Below are positions 55,694 through 64,000 of a DNA stretch of 64,000 nt, one piece after another (within the stretch, counting starts at the first letter, position 1; every line of letters starts with the position of its first letter). Both the position numbers and the translations under genes were made by a program. The DNA is taken from assembly GCA_017302105.1 (NCBI GenBank), contig JAFLCS010000001.1:186001-250000 (forward strand). The letters run 5' to 3'. Source of the stretch: Caulobacterales bacterium (GTDB lineage: Bacteria; Pseudomonadota; Alphaproteobacteria; Caulobacterales; Caulobacteraceae). The notes below the pieces were generated by a model that was not told the DNA's origin, ran no database searches, and saw only the letters and a list, made by a program, of their open reading frames with translations.

Positions 55694-57892
55694 ATGCGTA
55701 TCCATCTTCTTTGCACCTCTGCGGTCCTGACCGCCCTGACCGCCGGTTCGGCCCTGGCCCAGCCGTACATTGGCGAGGAAGAGCCGGTGGTGCTGGATGA
55801 GATCACCGTCACCGCCACCCGCACCGCCCAGTCGGTTCAGGATGTGCCGGCGACCGTCAGCGTCATCACCGACGAGGAAATCGACGACAGCCTGGTCATC
55901 GACATCAAGGATCTGGTGCGCTGGGAGCCCGGGGTCGAGGTTCCCTCCAGCCCGGCCCGGTTTGGCGCGGCTTTCGGAAGTACCGGCCGCGACGGCGCCT
56001 CGGGCTTCAACATCCGGGGCCTGGAAGGCAACCGGGTTCTGATCCAGAGCGACGGGGTGCGGATCCCGGACGCCTATGCCTTCGGCCCGTCGTCGTTCGG
56101 GCGGGGCGATTTCGTCGACCTGGACACCCTGGGCTCGGTCGAAATCCTGCGCGGGCCGGCCTCGGCGCTGTACGGCTCGGACGGCGTGGCCGGGGCCGTG
56201 ACCTTTATCACGCGCGACCCGCAAGACTTCCTGCGCCGGGGCCGCGATGTCGGGGCGCGCGCCCGCGTCACCTACGGCTCGGCCGACGAGCGCTGGTCCG
56301 AAAATCTTATCCTGGCCGGACGACGCGGCGATCTGTCGGCCCTGATTTCCTACACCCGGCGCGATGGCCACGAGCAGCAGACCCAAGGCACCAACGACGG
56401 GATCGGCGCGGCGCGCGATGCGGCCAACCCCCAGGACACCGCCTCGGACGCCCTGCTGGCGCGGCTGGTCTACCAGGTCAACGATGCTAACCGGCTACGC
56501 CTGACCTGGGATCATTCGGATCGCGAGATCAGCTCGGACATCTTGTCGGGCGTGACCGCCTCGACCCTGCAGGTTCTGGCCAATGACACCACCACCCGTG
56601 ATCGCGTCGCCGCCGACTGGTTCTTCGAGAGCGGCGAGGGCCTGCTCGTCGACGGCCGCATCACCGCCTATTGGCAAGGCTCCGAAACCCGCCAGTTCAC
56701 CTTTGAGGATCGCAACCCGGCGGCGGACCGCACCCGCGACAACACGTTTGAAAACAGCGTCTGGGGCCTGTCGAGCCAGTTCGACAACCGCGTCACCTTC
56801 GGCGGGATCGAGCATCGCCTGACCTGGGGCGGCGACTATTCCGTGACCCGTCAGGAAGGCATTCGCACCGGAACCGTGCCGCCGTTTGGCGAGACCTTCC
56901 CCAATCGCGCCTTCCCGAACACCGACTACACCTTGGCCGGCGCCTTCATCCAGGATGAGATTTCCCTGATGGGCGGGGATCTGACCCTGTTCCCGGCGCT
57001 GCGCTTCGACGCCTATGACCTCTCGCCCGAAGCGGATCCGCTGTACGCCTATCCCGTCGCCGGTTCGAGCGATTCCCAGATCTCTCCCAAGTTTGGGGCG
57101 ATGTGGTGGTTCACCGACAATCTGGGCGGCTTCTTCAATGCGGCCATGGGTTTCAAGGCCCCGGCCCCGTCCCAGGTCAACAACGGCTTTTCCAACCCGG
57201 CCTTCGGCTATGTGTCGATGCCCAATCCGAACCTACGGCCCGAGACCAGCCAGACGATCGAGGGCGGTCTGCGCGTGCGCGATCTGGACCTGGCCGGCGG
57301 TCGCTGGTCAGCCGGCGTCACCGCCTTCTATGGCGAGTACGACGACTTCATCCTGCAGGACGTGGTCTCGGGCTCGTTCACGCCGGTGGATCCGGCGGTG
57401 TTTCAGTTCATCAACGCCGAGACGGCGACCATCTCGGGCCTGGAGGTGCGCGGCGACGGGCGCTGGGAGACCGGCCTGGGCCTGCACCTGGCCATGTCCT
57501 GGCAGGACGGCGAGCAGGCGCGCGGCGGCGTCGAATGGGACCTGCCGACGATCAATCCGTTCAAGGTGACGGTGGGCCTGTCCTATGCCGATCCGGCCGG
57601 TCGGTTCGGCGGACGGCTGATGGCCACCCACGCCGCCGCCATGGACGCAGACAACATGGGCCTGACGTGCGGGACGACCTGTTTCGATGCGGGCACGACC
57701 AATGTGCTGGACGTCACCGGCTACTGGAACCTGAACGAGGCCGTGACCCTGCGCGCCGGCGTTTTCAACCTGACAGATGAGACCTGGTGGAACTGGTCCG
57801 ATGTGCGCGGCCTGGGTGCCGCCTCGCCGATCCTGGACGCCTGGAGCCAGCCGGGCCGCAACGTCTCGATCTCGCTGACCTATCGCTACTGA
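55694..57892 (+). CDS. TonB-dependent haemoglobin/haem-type receptor
   Basis: A 732-residue outer-membrane receptor. The signal peptide ends near ALAQPYIG; the TonB box region is VLDEITVTATRTAQSVQDVPATVSV; the plug has DGASGFNIRGLEGNRVLIQSDGVRIPDAY and SVEILRGPASALYGSDGVAGAVTF, typical of the haemoglobin/transferrin/lactoferrin receptor group. The barrel ends in SLTYRY. A FRAP/NPDL-like segment is not unambiguous, so haem versus siderophore is uncertain. A DUF6607 gene follows in 28 bases, supporting a haem-related role. Confidence 0.88.
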   Translation: MRIHLLCTSAVLTALTAGSALAQPYIGEEEPVVLDEITVTATRTAQSVQDVPATVSVITDEEIDDSLVIDIKDLVRWEPGVEVPSSPARFGAAFGSTGRDGASGFNIRGLEGNRVLIQSDGVRIPDAYAFGPSSFGRGDFVDLDTLGSVEILRGPASALYGSDGVAGAVTFITRDPQDFLRRGRDVGARARVTYGSADERWSENLILAGRRGDLSALISYTRRDGHEQQTQGTNDGIGAARDAANPQDTASDALLARLVYQVNDANRLRLTWDHSDREISSDILSGVTASTLQVLANDTTTRDRVAADWFFESGEGLLVDGRITAYWQGSETRQFTFEDRNPAADRTRDNTFENSVWGLSSQFDNRVTFGGIEHRLTWGGDYSVTRQEGIRTGTVPPFGETFPNRAFPNTDYTLAGAFIQDEISLMGGDLTLFPALRFDAYDLSPEADPLYAYPVAGSSDSQISPKFGAMWWFTDNLGGFFNAAMGFKAPAPSQVNNGFSNPAFGYVSMPNPNLRPETSQTIEGGLRVRDLDLAGGRWSAGVTAFYGEYDDFILQDVVSGSFTPVDPAVFQFINAETATISGLEVRGDGRWETGLGLHLAMSWQDGEQARGGVEWDLPTINPFKVTVGLSYADPAGRFGGRLMATHAAAMDADNMGLTCGTTCFDAGTTNVLDVTGYWNLNEAVTLRAGVFNLTDETWWNWSDVRGLGAASPILDAWSQPGRNVSISLTYRY

Positions 57893-57920
57893 TTTCGAAC
57901 GACACAGAGGGGACTATCCC

Positions 57921-58910
57921 ATGACCAGCTCAATCACCGCCGCCGCCCTGGCCGCCGCCCTGATGACGGGGCTGGCCGCCCCGGCCCTGGCGCAGGACGC
58001 GCCCATGTCGCCTCGGCCCGAGGTCGCCGCCCAGGCCCGCTTTGAACAGGATCGCCAGTCAATCCTGGCCATGGCCGGGGACTATCGCGTCCGCTTCGAG
58101 TTCGACGAGACCACGCCCTTCCTGGACGGCTATGAGCCGCGCGAGCCGACCCGCTCGGGCGGCCATGAGATCGTGCGCGTGATCGCCGACACCGGTAACT
58201 TCATCAGCCTGCAGCACACCCTGGTGGCCGAACACGGCGGTCAGACCCTCATCATCAAACATTGGCGCCAGGACTGGGCCTATCAGCCCGAGACGGTGCT
58301 GTCCTACACCGGGCCGGACACCTGGGCCCTGGCCCCCGTCGCCGAGGCCGACCGCGCCGGGGCCTGGTCCCAGACCGTGTGGCAGACGGACGATTCGCCC
58401 CGGTACGGTGGTGTTGGCCGCTGGGACTATTCCAACGGCGTCGCCTCATGGGAGGCGCGCACCTGGCGCCCGCTGGCCCGCCGCGACGCCACGCGCAGCC
58501 CGCCCTACGATCGCTATGACGCCATGAACCGCCATGTCATCACCCCGGCCGGCTGGGTCCACGAACAGGACAATTTCAAGGTGCGCCAGGGCGAGGACGG
58601 CCTGGAAACCGTGGTCCACGAATTCGGGGTCAATACATACACCCGCTTTGACGACTACAATGTCGCTGCCGGCGACGCCTATTGGACCGCCACCGCCGAC
58701 TACTGGGCCGCCGTGCGCGGATTGTGGGACGAGGCCATCGCCGCCGGCGCAGGCTCAATCCATGTCGATGAAGAGGCGGAATGGGGCTCGGAAGTCTCCG
58801 AGGCCCTGATGACTCTGGCTGATCGCATCCAGGGCGGCGAGGTCGGCACCAGCGCCGCTATCGCCGAAGCGACCCGGATCATCGCCGAGGAAACCGGCCA
58901 GGGCGGCTGA
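57921..58910 (+). CDS. DUF6607 family exported protein
   Basis: A 329-residue secreted protein with signal peptide ending at ALA-QDAPMS. It matches the DUF6607 pattern: FEQDRQSILAMAGDYRVRFEFDETTPF, a central IIKHWRQDWAYQPETVLSYTG, and GVGRWDYSNGVASWEARTWRPLARR. Members tend to lie next to haem-type TonB receptors, as here. The biochemical role is unknown. It is co-transcribed with the receptor and ends at a strong terminator. Confidence 0.85.
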   Translation: MTSSITAAALAAALMTGLAAPALAQDAPMSPRPEVAAQARFEQDRQSILAMAGDYRVRFEFDETTPFLDGYEPREPTRSGGHEIVRVIADTGNFISLQHTLVAEHGGQTLIIKHWRQDWAYQPETVLSYTGPDTWALAPVAEADRAGAWSQTVWQTDDSPRYGGVGRWDYSNGVASWEARTWRPLARRDATRSPPYDRYDAMNRHVITPAGWVHEQDNFKVRQGEDGLETVVHEFGVNTYTRFDDYNVAAGDAYWTATADYWAAVRGLWDEAIAAGAGSIHVDEEAEWGSEVSEALMTLADRIQGGEVGTSAAIAEATRIIAEETGQGG

Positions 58911-58936
58911 TCCCCCCGCCACCCCTGGCCAAAAGA

Positions 58937-58967
58937 GGCCCCGTCGCAATTCCGCGGCGGGGCCTTT
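58937..58967 (+). terminator. Intrinsic terminator after DUF6607
   Basis: GGCCCCGTCGC (58937-58947) and GCGGCGGGGCC (58954-58964) form an 11-base stem with one G-T pair and a 6-base loop, followed by TTT. It separates the receptor operon from the second S46 gene. Confidence 0.75.
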
Positions 58968-59042
58968 CGGCAATTTGGGCCTCTGGTTTCGGTCGAGACG
59001 ATGGTCTAGGCGTTCCTTGCAATTTCTGGAGGACTCTCTGTC

Positions 59043-61103
59043 ATGTTGATCCGTCGTCTGAGTGCCGGTGCCGCCTCGGCCGCCATCGTCGCCGCCACCC
59101 TTTCCTTCGCCCCGACCGCCCAGGCCCGCGAAGAAGGGATGTGGACGTTCGACAATTTTCCGATCGCGCGCGTGAACCGCGAGCTGGGCACAAACCTCGA
59201 CCAGGCATGGCTGGATCACATCCGACTGTCGGCCGTGCGGCTGACGACGGGCTGCTCGGCCTCGGTGGTCAGCGCCGATGGCCTGGTCCTGACCAATCAC
59301 CACTGTGTGCTGGAATGCGTTCAGGATCTGTCGACGCCTGAGAATGACCATGTCCAGAACGGCTGGCTGACGGCGACCCGTGAGGAAGAACGCCAGTGCC
59401 CCGGTATGCAGGCCGAGATCCTGACCGGCATTACCGACGTCACCGACCAGATCACCGCGGCCGGCGAAGGCCTGGAGGGCGATGCCTATGTCCGCGCGCG
59501 CAACGAGGCTGCGGGGCGCATCGAGCGCGAGGCCTGCGGCGAAGATTCAACCACCCGCCGCTGTCAGGTGATCAGCTTCTACCGCGGCGGAGAGTACAAG
59601 CTGTATGAATACGACAGCTTCAGCGACGTCCGGCTGGTCTTCGCACCGGAAATGCAGGCCGGCTTCTTCGGCGGTGACCCCGACAACTTCAACTTCCCGC
59701 GTTATGCCCTCGACGCGGGATTCCTGCGTCTGTATCGCGACGGCCAGCCGATCCGGACGAATACCTTCCTGACCTGGAACGCCAATGCGCCGACCGACGG
59801 CGAACCCACCTTCGTAGCCGGCAATCCCGGTTCGACCGCACGCCTGATGACGGTCGCCCAGATGGAGGCCCAGCGCGACTTCGACCTCCCGATCGGCCAG
59901 CTTCAGCGCTCCGAGCTGCGTGGCCGCCTGATTGCCTTCTCCGAGCGGTCCGACGAGAACGCACGGATCGCCCTGGACCCGCTGTTCGGTGTCGAGAACA
60001 GCTTCAAGGCCATCTATGGCCGCGACCTGGCCCTGAATGACCGCGCCTTCATGCAGCGCATCCGTGACAACGAGGCAGAACTACGCGCCCGCGTCGCCGC
60101 CGACCCGGCCCTGGCCGAGCGGATCGGCGACCCCTGGGGCGAAATCGAGGCCCTTCAGGACGACTATGCCGACCTGTTCCTGGCCAATCGCCAGCTGGTT
60201 GGCAGCGCCGGTGGCGGTTCGACTCTCTACGGCATGGCCCGCGCCATTGTGCGCGGCACCGTAGGAGCCTCGGCCAGCACCAATACCGCGGCTCTGGAGC
60301 GCGCCCTGTCGACGGACGCCCCGATCGCGCCGGAGCTGGAGGAAATGTACCTCTCCTTCTGGCTGTCCAAGACGCGTGAATACCTCACCGTTGATCACCC
60401 GGCCGTGCGTCAGTTGCTCGGCACAGAAAGCCCGGAAGCTCTGGCGGAGCGGCTGATCGAGGGTACGAGCCTGACCGATCGTGAGGCCCGGCTGGCCCTG
60501 CTGCGGGGCGGCTCCGAAGCCGTTCTGGCCTCGACAGACCCGCTGATCCAGTTCGTCCTGGCCAATGACGCGACCTCACGCCAAGCCGCCGCCGAATGGA
60601 ACACCCGCATCGTCGCGCCGACCAACCGCGCTGCGGAGCGGATCGCCCAGGCCCGTTTCGCCGTCTATGGTTCAGAGGTCTATCCCGACGCGACCTTCTC
60701 GCTTCGCCTGTCCTATGGACGCGTGGCCGGCTGGACCTATCGCGGCCAGGAAGTCGAACCCTTTACCTACATTCGCGGCCTTTACGATCGCGCCACCGGC
60801 TCGGCTCCGTTCGATCTGGCCCCGCAATGGGCTGCGGCCCAGGGCCGGGTCAACGGCGATGTCGTGTTCGACTATTCAACCACCAACGACATCATCGGCG
60901 GCAACTCCGGCTCACCCGTGGTCAATGCCCAGGGCGAGGTCATTGGCGCGGCCTTTGACGGCAACATCCACTCCCTGGGCGGCAACTTCGGCTATGACGG
61001 CACCTTGAACCGCACGGTGGTCGTGTCTTCGGCCGCCATCACCGAAGCCCTGCGTAACGTCTATGGCCGTACGGCCCTGCTCGAAGAGCTGGGCGTTCGG
61101 TAA
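59043..61103 (+). CDS. S46-family dipeptidyl-peptidase, Gly at specificity position (DPP7-like)
   Basis: A 686-residue exported peptidase closely related to its neighbours. Signal peptide ends at AQA-REEGMWTF; catalytic His87 in LVLTNHHCVLEC, Asp in YALDAGFLRLY and Ser622 in GGNSGSPVVN. The position equivalent to 673 is Gly640 (AFDGNI), the residue associated with DPP7 and a preference for hydrophobic P1 residues. It starts at ATG 59043 with TGGAGG upstream and is separated from the first S46 gene by the receptor operon. Confidence 0.92.
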   Translation: MLIRRLSAGAASAAIVAATLSFAPTAQAREEGMWTFDNFPIARVNRELGTNLDQAWLDHIRLSAVRLTTGCSASVVSADGLVLTNHHCVLECVQDLSTPENDHVQNGWLTATREEERQCPGMQAEILTGITDVTDQITAAGEGLEGDAYVRARNEAAGRIEREACGEDSTTRRCQVISFYRGGEYKLYEYDSFSDVRLVFAPEMQAGFFGGDPDNFNFPRYALDAGFLRLYRDGQPIRTNTFLTWNANAPTDGEPTFVAGNPGSTARLMTVAQMEAQRDFDLPIGQLQRSELRGRLIAFSERSDENARIALDPLFGVENSFKAIYGRDLALNDRAFMQRIRDNEAELRARVAADPALAERIGDPWGEIEALQDDYADLFLANRQLVGSAGGGSTLYGMARAIVRGTVGASASTNTAALERALSTDAPIAPELEEMYLSFWLSKTREYLTVDHPAVRQLLGTESPEALAERLIEGTSLTDREARLALLRGGSEAVLASTDPLIQFVLANDATSRQAAAEWNTRIVAPTNRAAERIAQARFAVYGSEVYPDATFSLRLSYGRVAGWTYRGQEVEPFTYIRGLYDRATGSAPFDLAPQWAAAQGRVNGDVVFDYSTTNDIIGGNSGSPVVNAQGEVIGAAFDGNIHSLGGNFGYDGTLNRTVVVSSAAITEALRNVYGRTALLEELGVR

Positions 61104-61104
61104 C

Positions 61105-61134
61105 GCTGTCCCCCCGGACAGCCCGCAAGGGCTG
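61105..61134 (+). terminator. Overlapping hairpins after the second S46 gene
   Basis: GCTGTCC/GGACAGC (61105-61122, 4-base loop) and CAGCCC/GGGCTG (61119-61134) are mutually exclusive stems. There is no T-run, so a terminator is possible but not sure. The remaining gap to 61236 shows no other signal. Confidence 0.35.
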
Positions 61135-61236
61135 ATCCGGGGCCCAGGCGCGGTCCGAACCTCTGAGCTCAGGTCCCGGATCGCCGCGTCGCGTCGTCCT
61201 GGATGACGGCCAAGTTTGAGTTTCGGGAGAAGATGT

Positions 61237-63309
61237 ATGCGCCTGATCACCCTCGCTGCCGTTTCGGCGTCCGTCCTGTCCCTGCTGCTGCCCGCCGCCG
61301 CCTCGGCGCGGACGGACGAGGGGATGTGGACCTTCGATCAAGCGCCTCTGGCCCGCATAAACCGGGCGCTGGGCACCGACATTGACCACGCGTGGCTCGA
61401 CCGCGTGCGGCTGGGGGCCGTGCGGCTGGCCGGCTGTTCGGCCTCGCTGGTCTCCGAACAGGGGCTGGTGCTGACCAACCAGCACTGTATCCGCAGCTGC
61501 GTTCAGGCCCACGCCGAGCCGGGCCAGGACCTGTTGTCCCAGGGTGTCTTTGCGCGCACGCGCGATGAAGAGCTGGCCTGTCCCGGCCAGGTCGCCGAGG
61601 TCCTCTTGGAAATCGTCGACGTCACCGAGCAGGTCCAGACGGCGGGCACCGGGATGACGGGTGCCGAATACGCCGGTGCCCAGAGCCGCGCCATCGGTGC
61701 GCTTGAACGCGAGGCCTGTGGTTCAGACCCGGCCCTGCGTTGCCAGGTCATCAACTTCTATCGCGGCGGCCAGTACAAACTCTACCGCTTCCGTCGCTAT
61801 TCGGACGTTCGGCTGGTCTATGCGCCGGAGCATCAGGCCGTGATCTTCGGCGGCGATCCGGACAATTTCAACTTCCCCCGCTATGCGCTCGATGCGGCGT
61901 TCCTGCGTGTGTACGAGAACGGCGCGCCTGCCTCGACACCGGATCATCTGACCTGGAATGCGGAGCGAATAGTCGACGGCCAGCCGGTTTTCGTGGCCGG
62001 CAATCCCGGCTCGACCTCGCGACTGAAGACGGTCGATCAACTGCGGATCGAACGCGACTGGGCAATCCCGGCCCAGCTTCGCTCACTGGCCGAATTGCGC
62101 GGTCGGGTCATCCGCTTCGCCGAAGAAAGCCCCGAGAATGCGCGCATGACGCGCGACGCCCTGCGCTCCATTGAGAACAGCCTTAAACGCTACACCGGTA
62201 TGCATCAGGCCCTGGCCGATCAGCACTTCTACAATCGACTGGTCGATGCAGAGACGCAGTTGCGGACCGCCTCGATGTCGGCTGACGGCGATGCGGTTGA
62301 CGCCTGGTCCGAGATTGAGTCGGCGCATGAGCACTACGTCCGGCTGATGCCGCGCTACACCTGGCTGGAAAGCGATGCCGGATCACGCTCGGTGCTCTTT
62401 TCCTACGCCCGCAGCATCGTTCGCGCCGCCTATGAGCGTGAGCGGCCAGAGGGCCAGCGACTGGCCGGCTTCTCGGACGCCGCCCTCGGCAATATGGGCC
62501 GCAGCCTGGCCCAGGCGCGCAACATCGATACGCCGCTGGAGAGCCTGTATCTGCAGTTCTGGTTGTCCAAGACCCGCGAGAACCTGGGAACCGACGATGC
62601 CGACGTTCAGCAAATGCTGGGTCGAGACAGCCCCGAGGCCCTGGGGGCGCGCCTGATCGAGGGCACGACCCTGGCCGACCCCACTGTTCGGACCGCCCTG
62701 TTCGAAGGCGGACGCGCCGCCGTCGAGGCCTCCGACGATCCGCTGATCCAGTTTGTTCTGCGCACAGACGCCGCCGCTCGCGCCGTGCGCAGCGACTGGC
62801 GAGCCCTGGTCAGCGCCCCCATTGATCGAGCTGGAGAACGCATCGCGGCCCACCGGTTCGCCCGCGCGCGTGGCGATGACACCTATCCCGACGCCACCTT
62901 CTCGCTACGGCTGTCCTACGGACGGGTCGCCGGCTGGAATAACGGTACGCGCGACGTGCCCTCGACCACAACGGTCGCGGGGCTGTGGGACCGCGCCACC
63001 GGCGCCGCACCGTTCAACCTGTCGCCGGGCCTCGAAGCCGCACGCGATCGCTTGCCGGAAGACGCCGTCTATACGGTCGCCTCAACCAACGACATCGTCG
63101 GCGGCAACTCCGGCTCGCCGCTTCTGAATGCGCGCGGTGAGGTCATCGGCGCGGTCTTCGACGGCAATCTGGAGTCGTTGGGTGGTGCCTATGGTTATGA
63201 CGGCTCGCGCAATCGTGCGGTAACCGTAACCGCCGAGATGATCACCCTGGCCCTGCGCGAGATCTACGACATGGGCGCCCTGGCCGATGAGCTTGAGGGC
63301 GGTCGCTAG
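61237..63309 (+). CDS. S46-family dipeptidyl-peptidase, Gly at specificity position, copy 3
   Basis: A 690-residue exported peptidase. The signal peptide ends near ASA-RTDEGMW; catalytic His83 in LVLTNQHCIRSC, Asp in YALDAAFLRVY and Ser625 in GGNSGSPLLN. The 673-equivalent is Gly643 (VFDGNL), as in DPP7. The start is ATG 61237, preceded by CGGGAGAAG; the longer frame adds seven residues before the signal peptide. Its TAG shares CTAG with the stop of the convergent methyltransferase gene. Confidence 0.92.
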   Translation: MRLITLAAVSASVLSLLLPAAASARTDEGMWTFDQAPLARINRALGTDIDHAWLDRVRLGAVRLAGCSASLVSEQGLVLTNQHCIRSCVQAHAEPGQDLLSQGVFARTRDEELACPGQVAEVLLEIVDVTEQVQTAGTGMTGAEYAGAQSRAIGALEREACGSDPALRCQVINFYRGGQYKLYRFRRYSDVRLVYAPEHQAVIFGGDPDNFNFPRYALDAAFLRVYENGAPASTPDHLTWNAERIVDGQPVFVAGNPGSTSRLKTVDQLRIERDWAIPAQLRSLAELRGRVIRFAEESPENARMTRDALRSIENSLKRYTGMHQALADQHFYNRLVDAETQLRTASMSADGDAVDAWSEIESAHEHYVRLMPRYTWLESDAGSRSVLFSYARSIVRAAYERERPEGQRLAGFSDAALGNMGRSLAQARNIDTPLESLYLQFWLSKTRENLGTDDADVQQMLGRDSPEALGARLIEGTTLADPTVRTALFEGGRAAVEASDDPLIQFVLRTDAAARAVRSDWRALVSAPIDRAGERIAAHRFARARGDDTYPDATFSLRLSYGRVAGWNNGTRDVPSTTTVAGLWDRATGAAPFNLSPGLEAARDRLPEDAVYTVASTNDIVGGNSGSPLLNARGEVIGAVFDGNLESLGGAYGYDGSRNRAVTVTAEMITLALREIYDMGALADELEGGR

Positions 63310-64000
63310 AGCTTCTCTTCCCGGACCCCCAGGGCGTCGGCCAGGCGGGTCTTGGCCGAGCCGGGCCGTAGTGGCTTCTGCTGGTCTGGATGGGGGGCCC
63401 AGCCGGACAGGGTGACGATCTCGAAGGTCGCCGGGATGCGTCCGTCGGCGTCGGCGTAGCGTTCGCCATAGAGCTGAACCATTCGCGCCACGACCGCGCG
63501 GGTCAACGGTCGGGTCCGCTCGGCGAACAGAGCCGTCTCGCCCATTGCCCTCAGATCGCCGATCAGGTCGAACGGGTTGGCATAGGTCACGGTCAGTCGG
63601 TCAATGTCGGTGACGGGCAGGGCAAATCCGGCCCGCTGCAAGAGGCCGGCTCCATCAAAGGCATCGGCAAACGGCGAAACCCGCGCTGCCGCGCCGCCGC
63701 TCAGCTCCAGCTCGGCCTGCCCCAGCGCCCAGCGCAGCTCTTGCAAGCTCGAGCCGCCGAACAGGGAACCGATGAACAGGCCGTCAGGCCGCAGCGCCCG
63801 CCGGATCTGGGCCAGGGCACCAGGCAGGTCGTTGGTCCAATGTAGCGACAGGATGCTGACAACTAGGTCGCTGCTTTCGGCCTCAAGAGCGGGAATTTCG
63901 GTGGTTTGAAGGGCATTCAGTCCCGATCCGGCCTGGTCGATCCGGCGCACGACCTGAACTCGCTCTGACAATCCCTCCACCGCCAGCGCCTGTTCGAACA
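63306..64000 (-). CDS. SAM-dependent methyltransferase (BioC/NDUFAF5-like), N-terminus outside window
   Basis: The last 231 codons of a class I methyltransferase. The frame remains open to the window edge, so the start and SAM-binding loop (motif I) lie beyond it; an apparent GTG at 63980 is probably internal. Visible parts are LVVSILSLHWTNDLPGALAQIRRALRPDGLFIGSLFGG (motifs II-III) and a C-terminal segment with FADAFDGAGLLQRAGFALPVTD. The pattern resembles BioC and the mitochondrial NDUFAF5 group found in alphaproteobacteria. The substrate is unknown. Confidence 0.75.
   Translation of the reverse strand, partial: FEQALAVEGLSERVQVVRRIDQAGSGLNALQTTEIPALEAESSDLVVSILSLHWTNDLPGALAQIRRALRPDGLFIGSLFGGSSLQELRWALGQAELELSGGAAARVSPFADAFDGAGLLQRAGFALPVTDIDRLTVTYANPFDLIGDLRAMGETALFAERTRPLTRAVVARMVQLYGERYADADGRIPATFEIVTLSGWAPHPDQQKPLRPGSAKTRLADALGVREEKL

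Noticed and set aside
53519-63309. The three S46 genes as a recent tandem duplication or assembly artefact
   Set aside because: The copies differ throughout and have different specificity residues and flanks, so they are old, distinct paralogues.

Overview
The window is a dense, high-GC (roughly two-thirds G+C by eye) stretch of an alphaproteobacterial chromosome. The gene set points to Caulobacterales, most likely Brevundimonas or a close relative: a three-gene transhydrogenase, an aa3 oxidase subunit IV, SapC, Zur with a ZnuD-like receptor, several S46 dipeptidyl-peptidases and TonB receptors, and promoters resembling the Caulobacter consensus TTGACGS / GCTANAWC. The genus is an inference from protein content. 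I see no rRNA, tRNA, CRISPR array, insertion sequence, prophage or origin. No gap without a gene exceeds about 240 bases.

Layout. 1-4370 (minus): mutS followed by a glnD cut by the window edge. 4491-6401: a DUF2461 gene and an arsR-arsH pair. 6525-11459 (plus): a YifB/ComM-type ATPase, a soluble hybrid histidine kinase and an AmpG-like permease. 11493-16054: malic enzyme, a YeeZ-like reductase, a nucleotide-sugar epimerase and an oxidase subunit. 16059-17388 (minus): two tandem DUF4360 exported proteins. 17578-20939 (plus): a pnt operon carrying two extra small membrane proteins. 21004-28728: a lipoprotein, an acyltransferase, a WYL regulator divergent from a small unknown gene, two tandem LytM-type M23 proteins, threonine ammonia-lyase and an FKBP lipoprotein. 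28734-32449 (minus): glycosyltransferase, queG, GST and a cation-efflux protein. 32546-36298: a HTH-citrate synthase fusion, uppP, a pentapeptide-repeat protein and Zur. 36403-43495: a ZnuD-like TonB receptor, SapC, a MaoC/reductase pair, DsbD/ScsB and an exported unknown. 43564-52082: pgi, a DUF2141 protein, the xseB-csaA-ispA-dxs cluster and ileS. 52322-63309: two small exported proteins, then a locus of three S46 dipeptidyl-peptidases around a haem/haemoprotein-type TonB receptor and a DUF6607 protein. 63306-64000: the C-terminal part of a methyltransferase.

How genes work together. xseB-csaA-ispA-dxs joins DNA repair with isoprenoid precursor synthesis, and uppP uses the undecaprenyl carrier made from such precursors. 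Zur and the ZnuD-like receptor face each other across one strong palindrome, which suggests zinc-controlled uptake. The receptor, DUF6607 and S46 genes look like a haem-protein and peptide utilisation locus.

The strongest leads are: (a) a HTH-citrate synthase that appears to keep oxaloacetate-binding residues but lacks the catalytic His and Asp; (b) two small membrane proteins translationally interlocked with pnt genes; (c) an ispA that seems to require a CTG start; (d) three S46 paralogues differing at the specificity residue; and (e) convergent genes that nearly always abut, four times sharing the palindrome CTAG as both stop codons.
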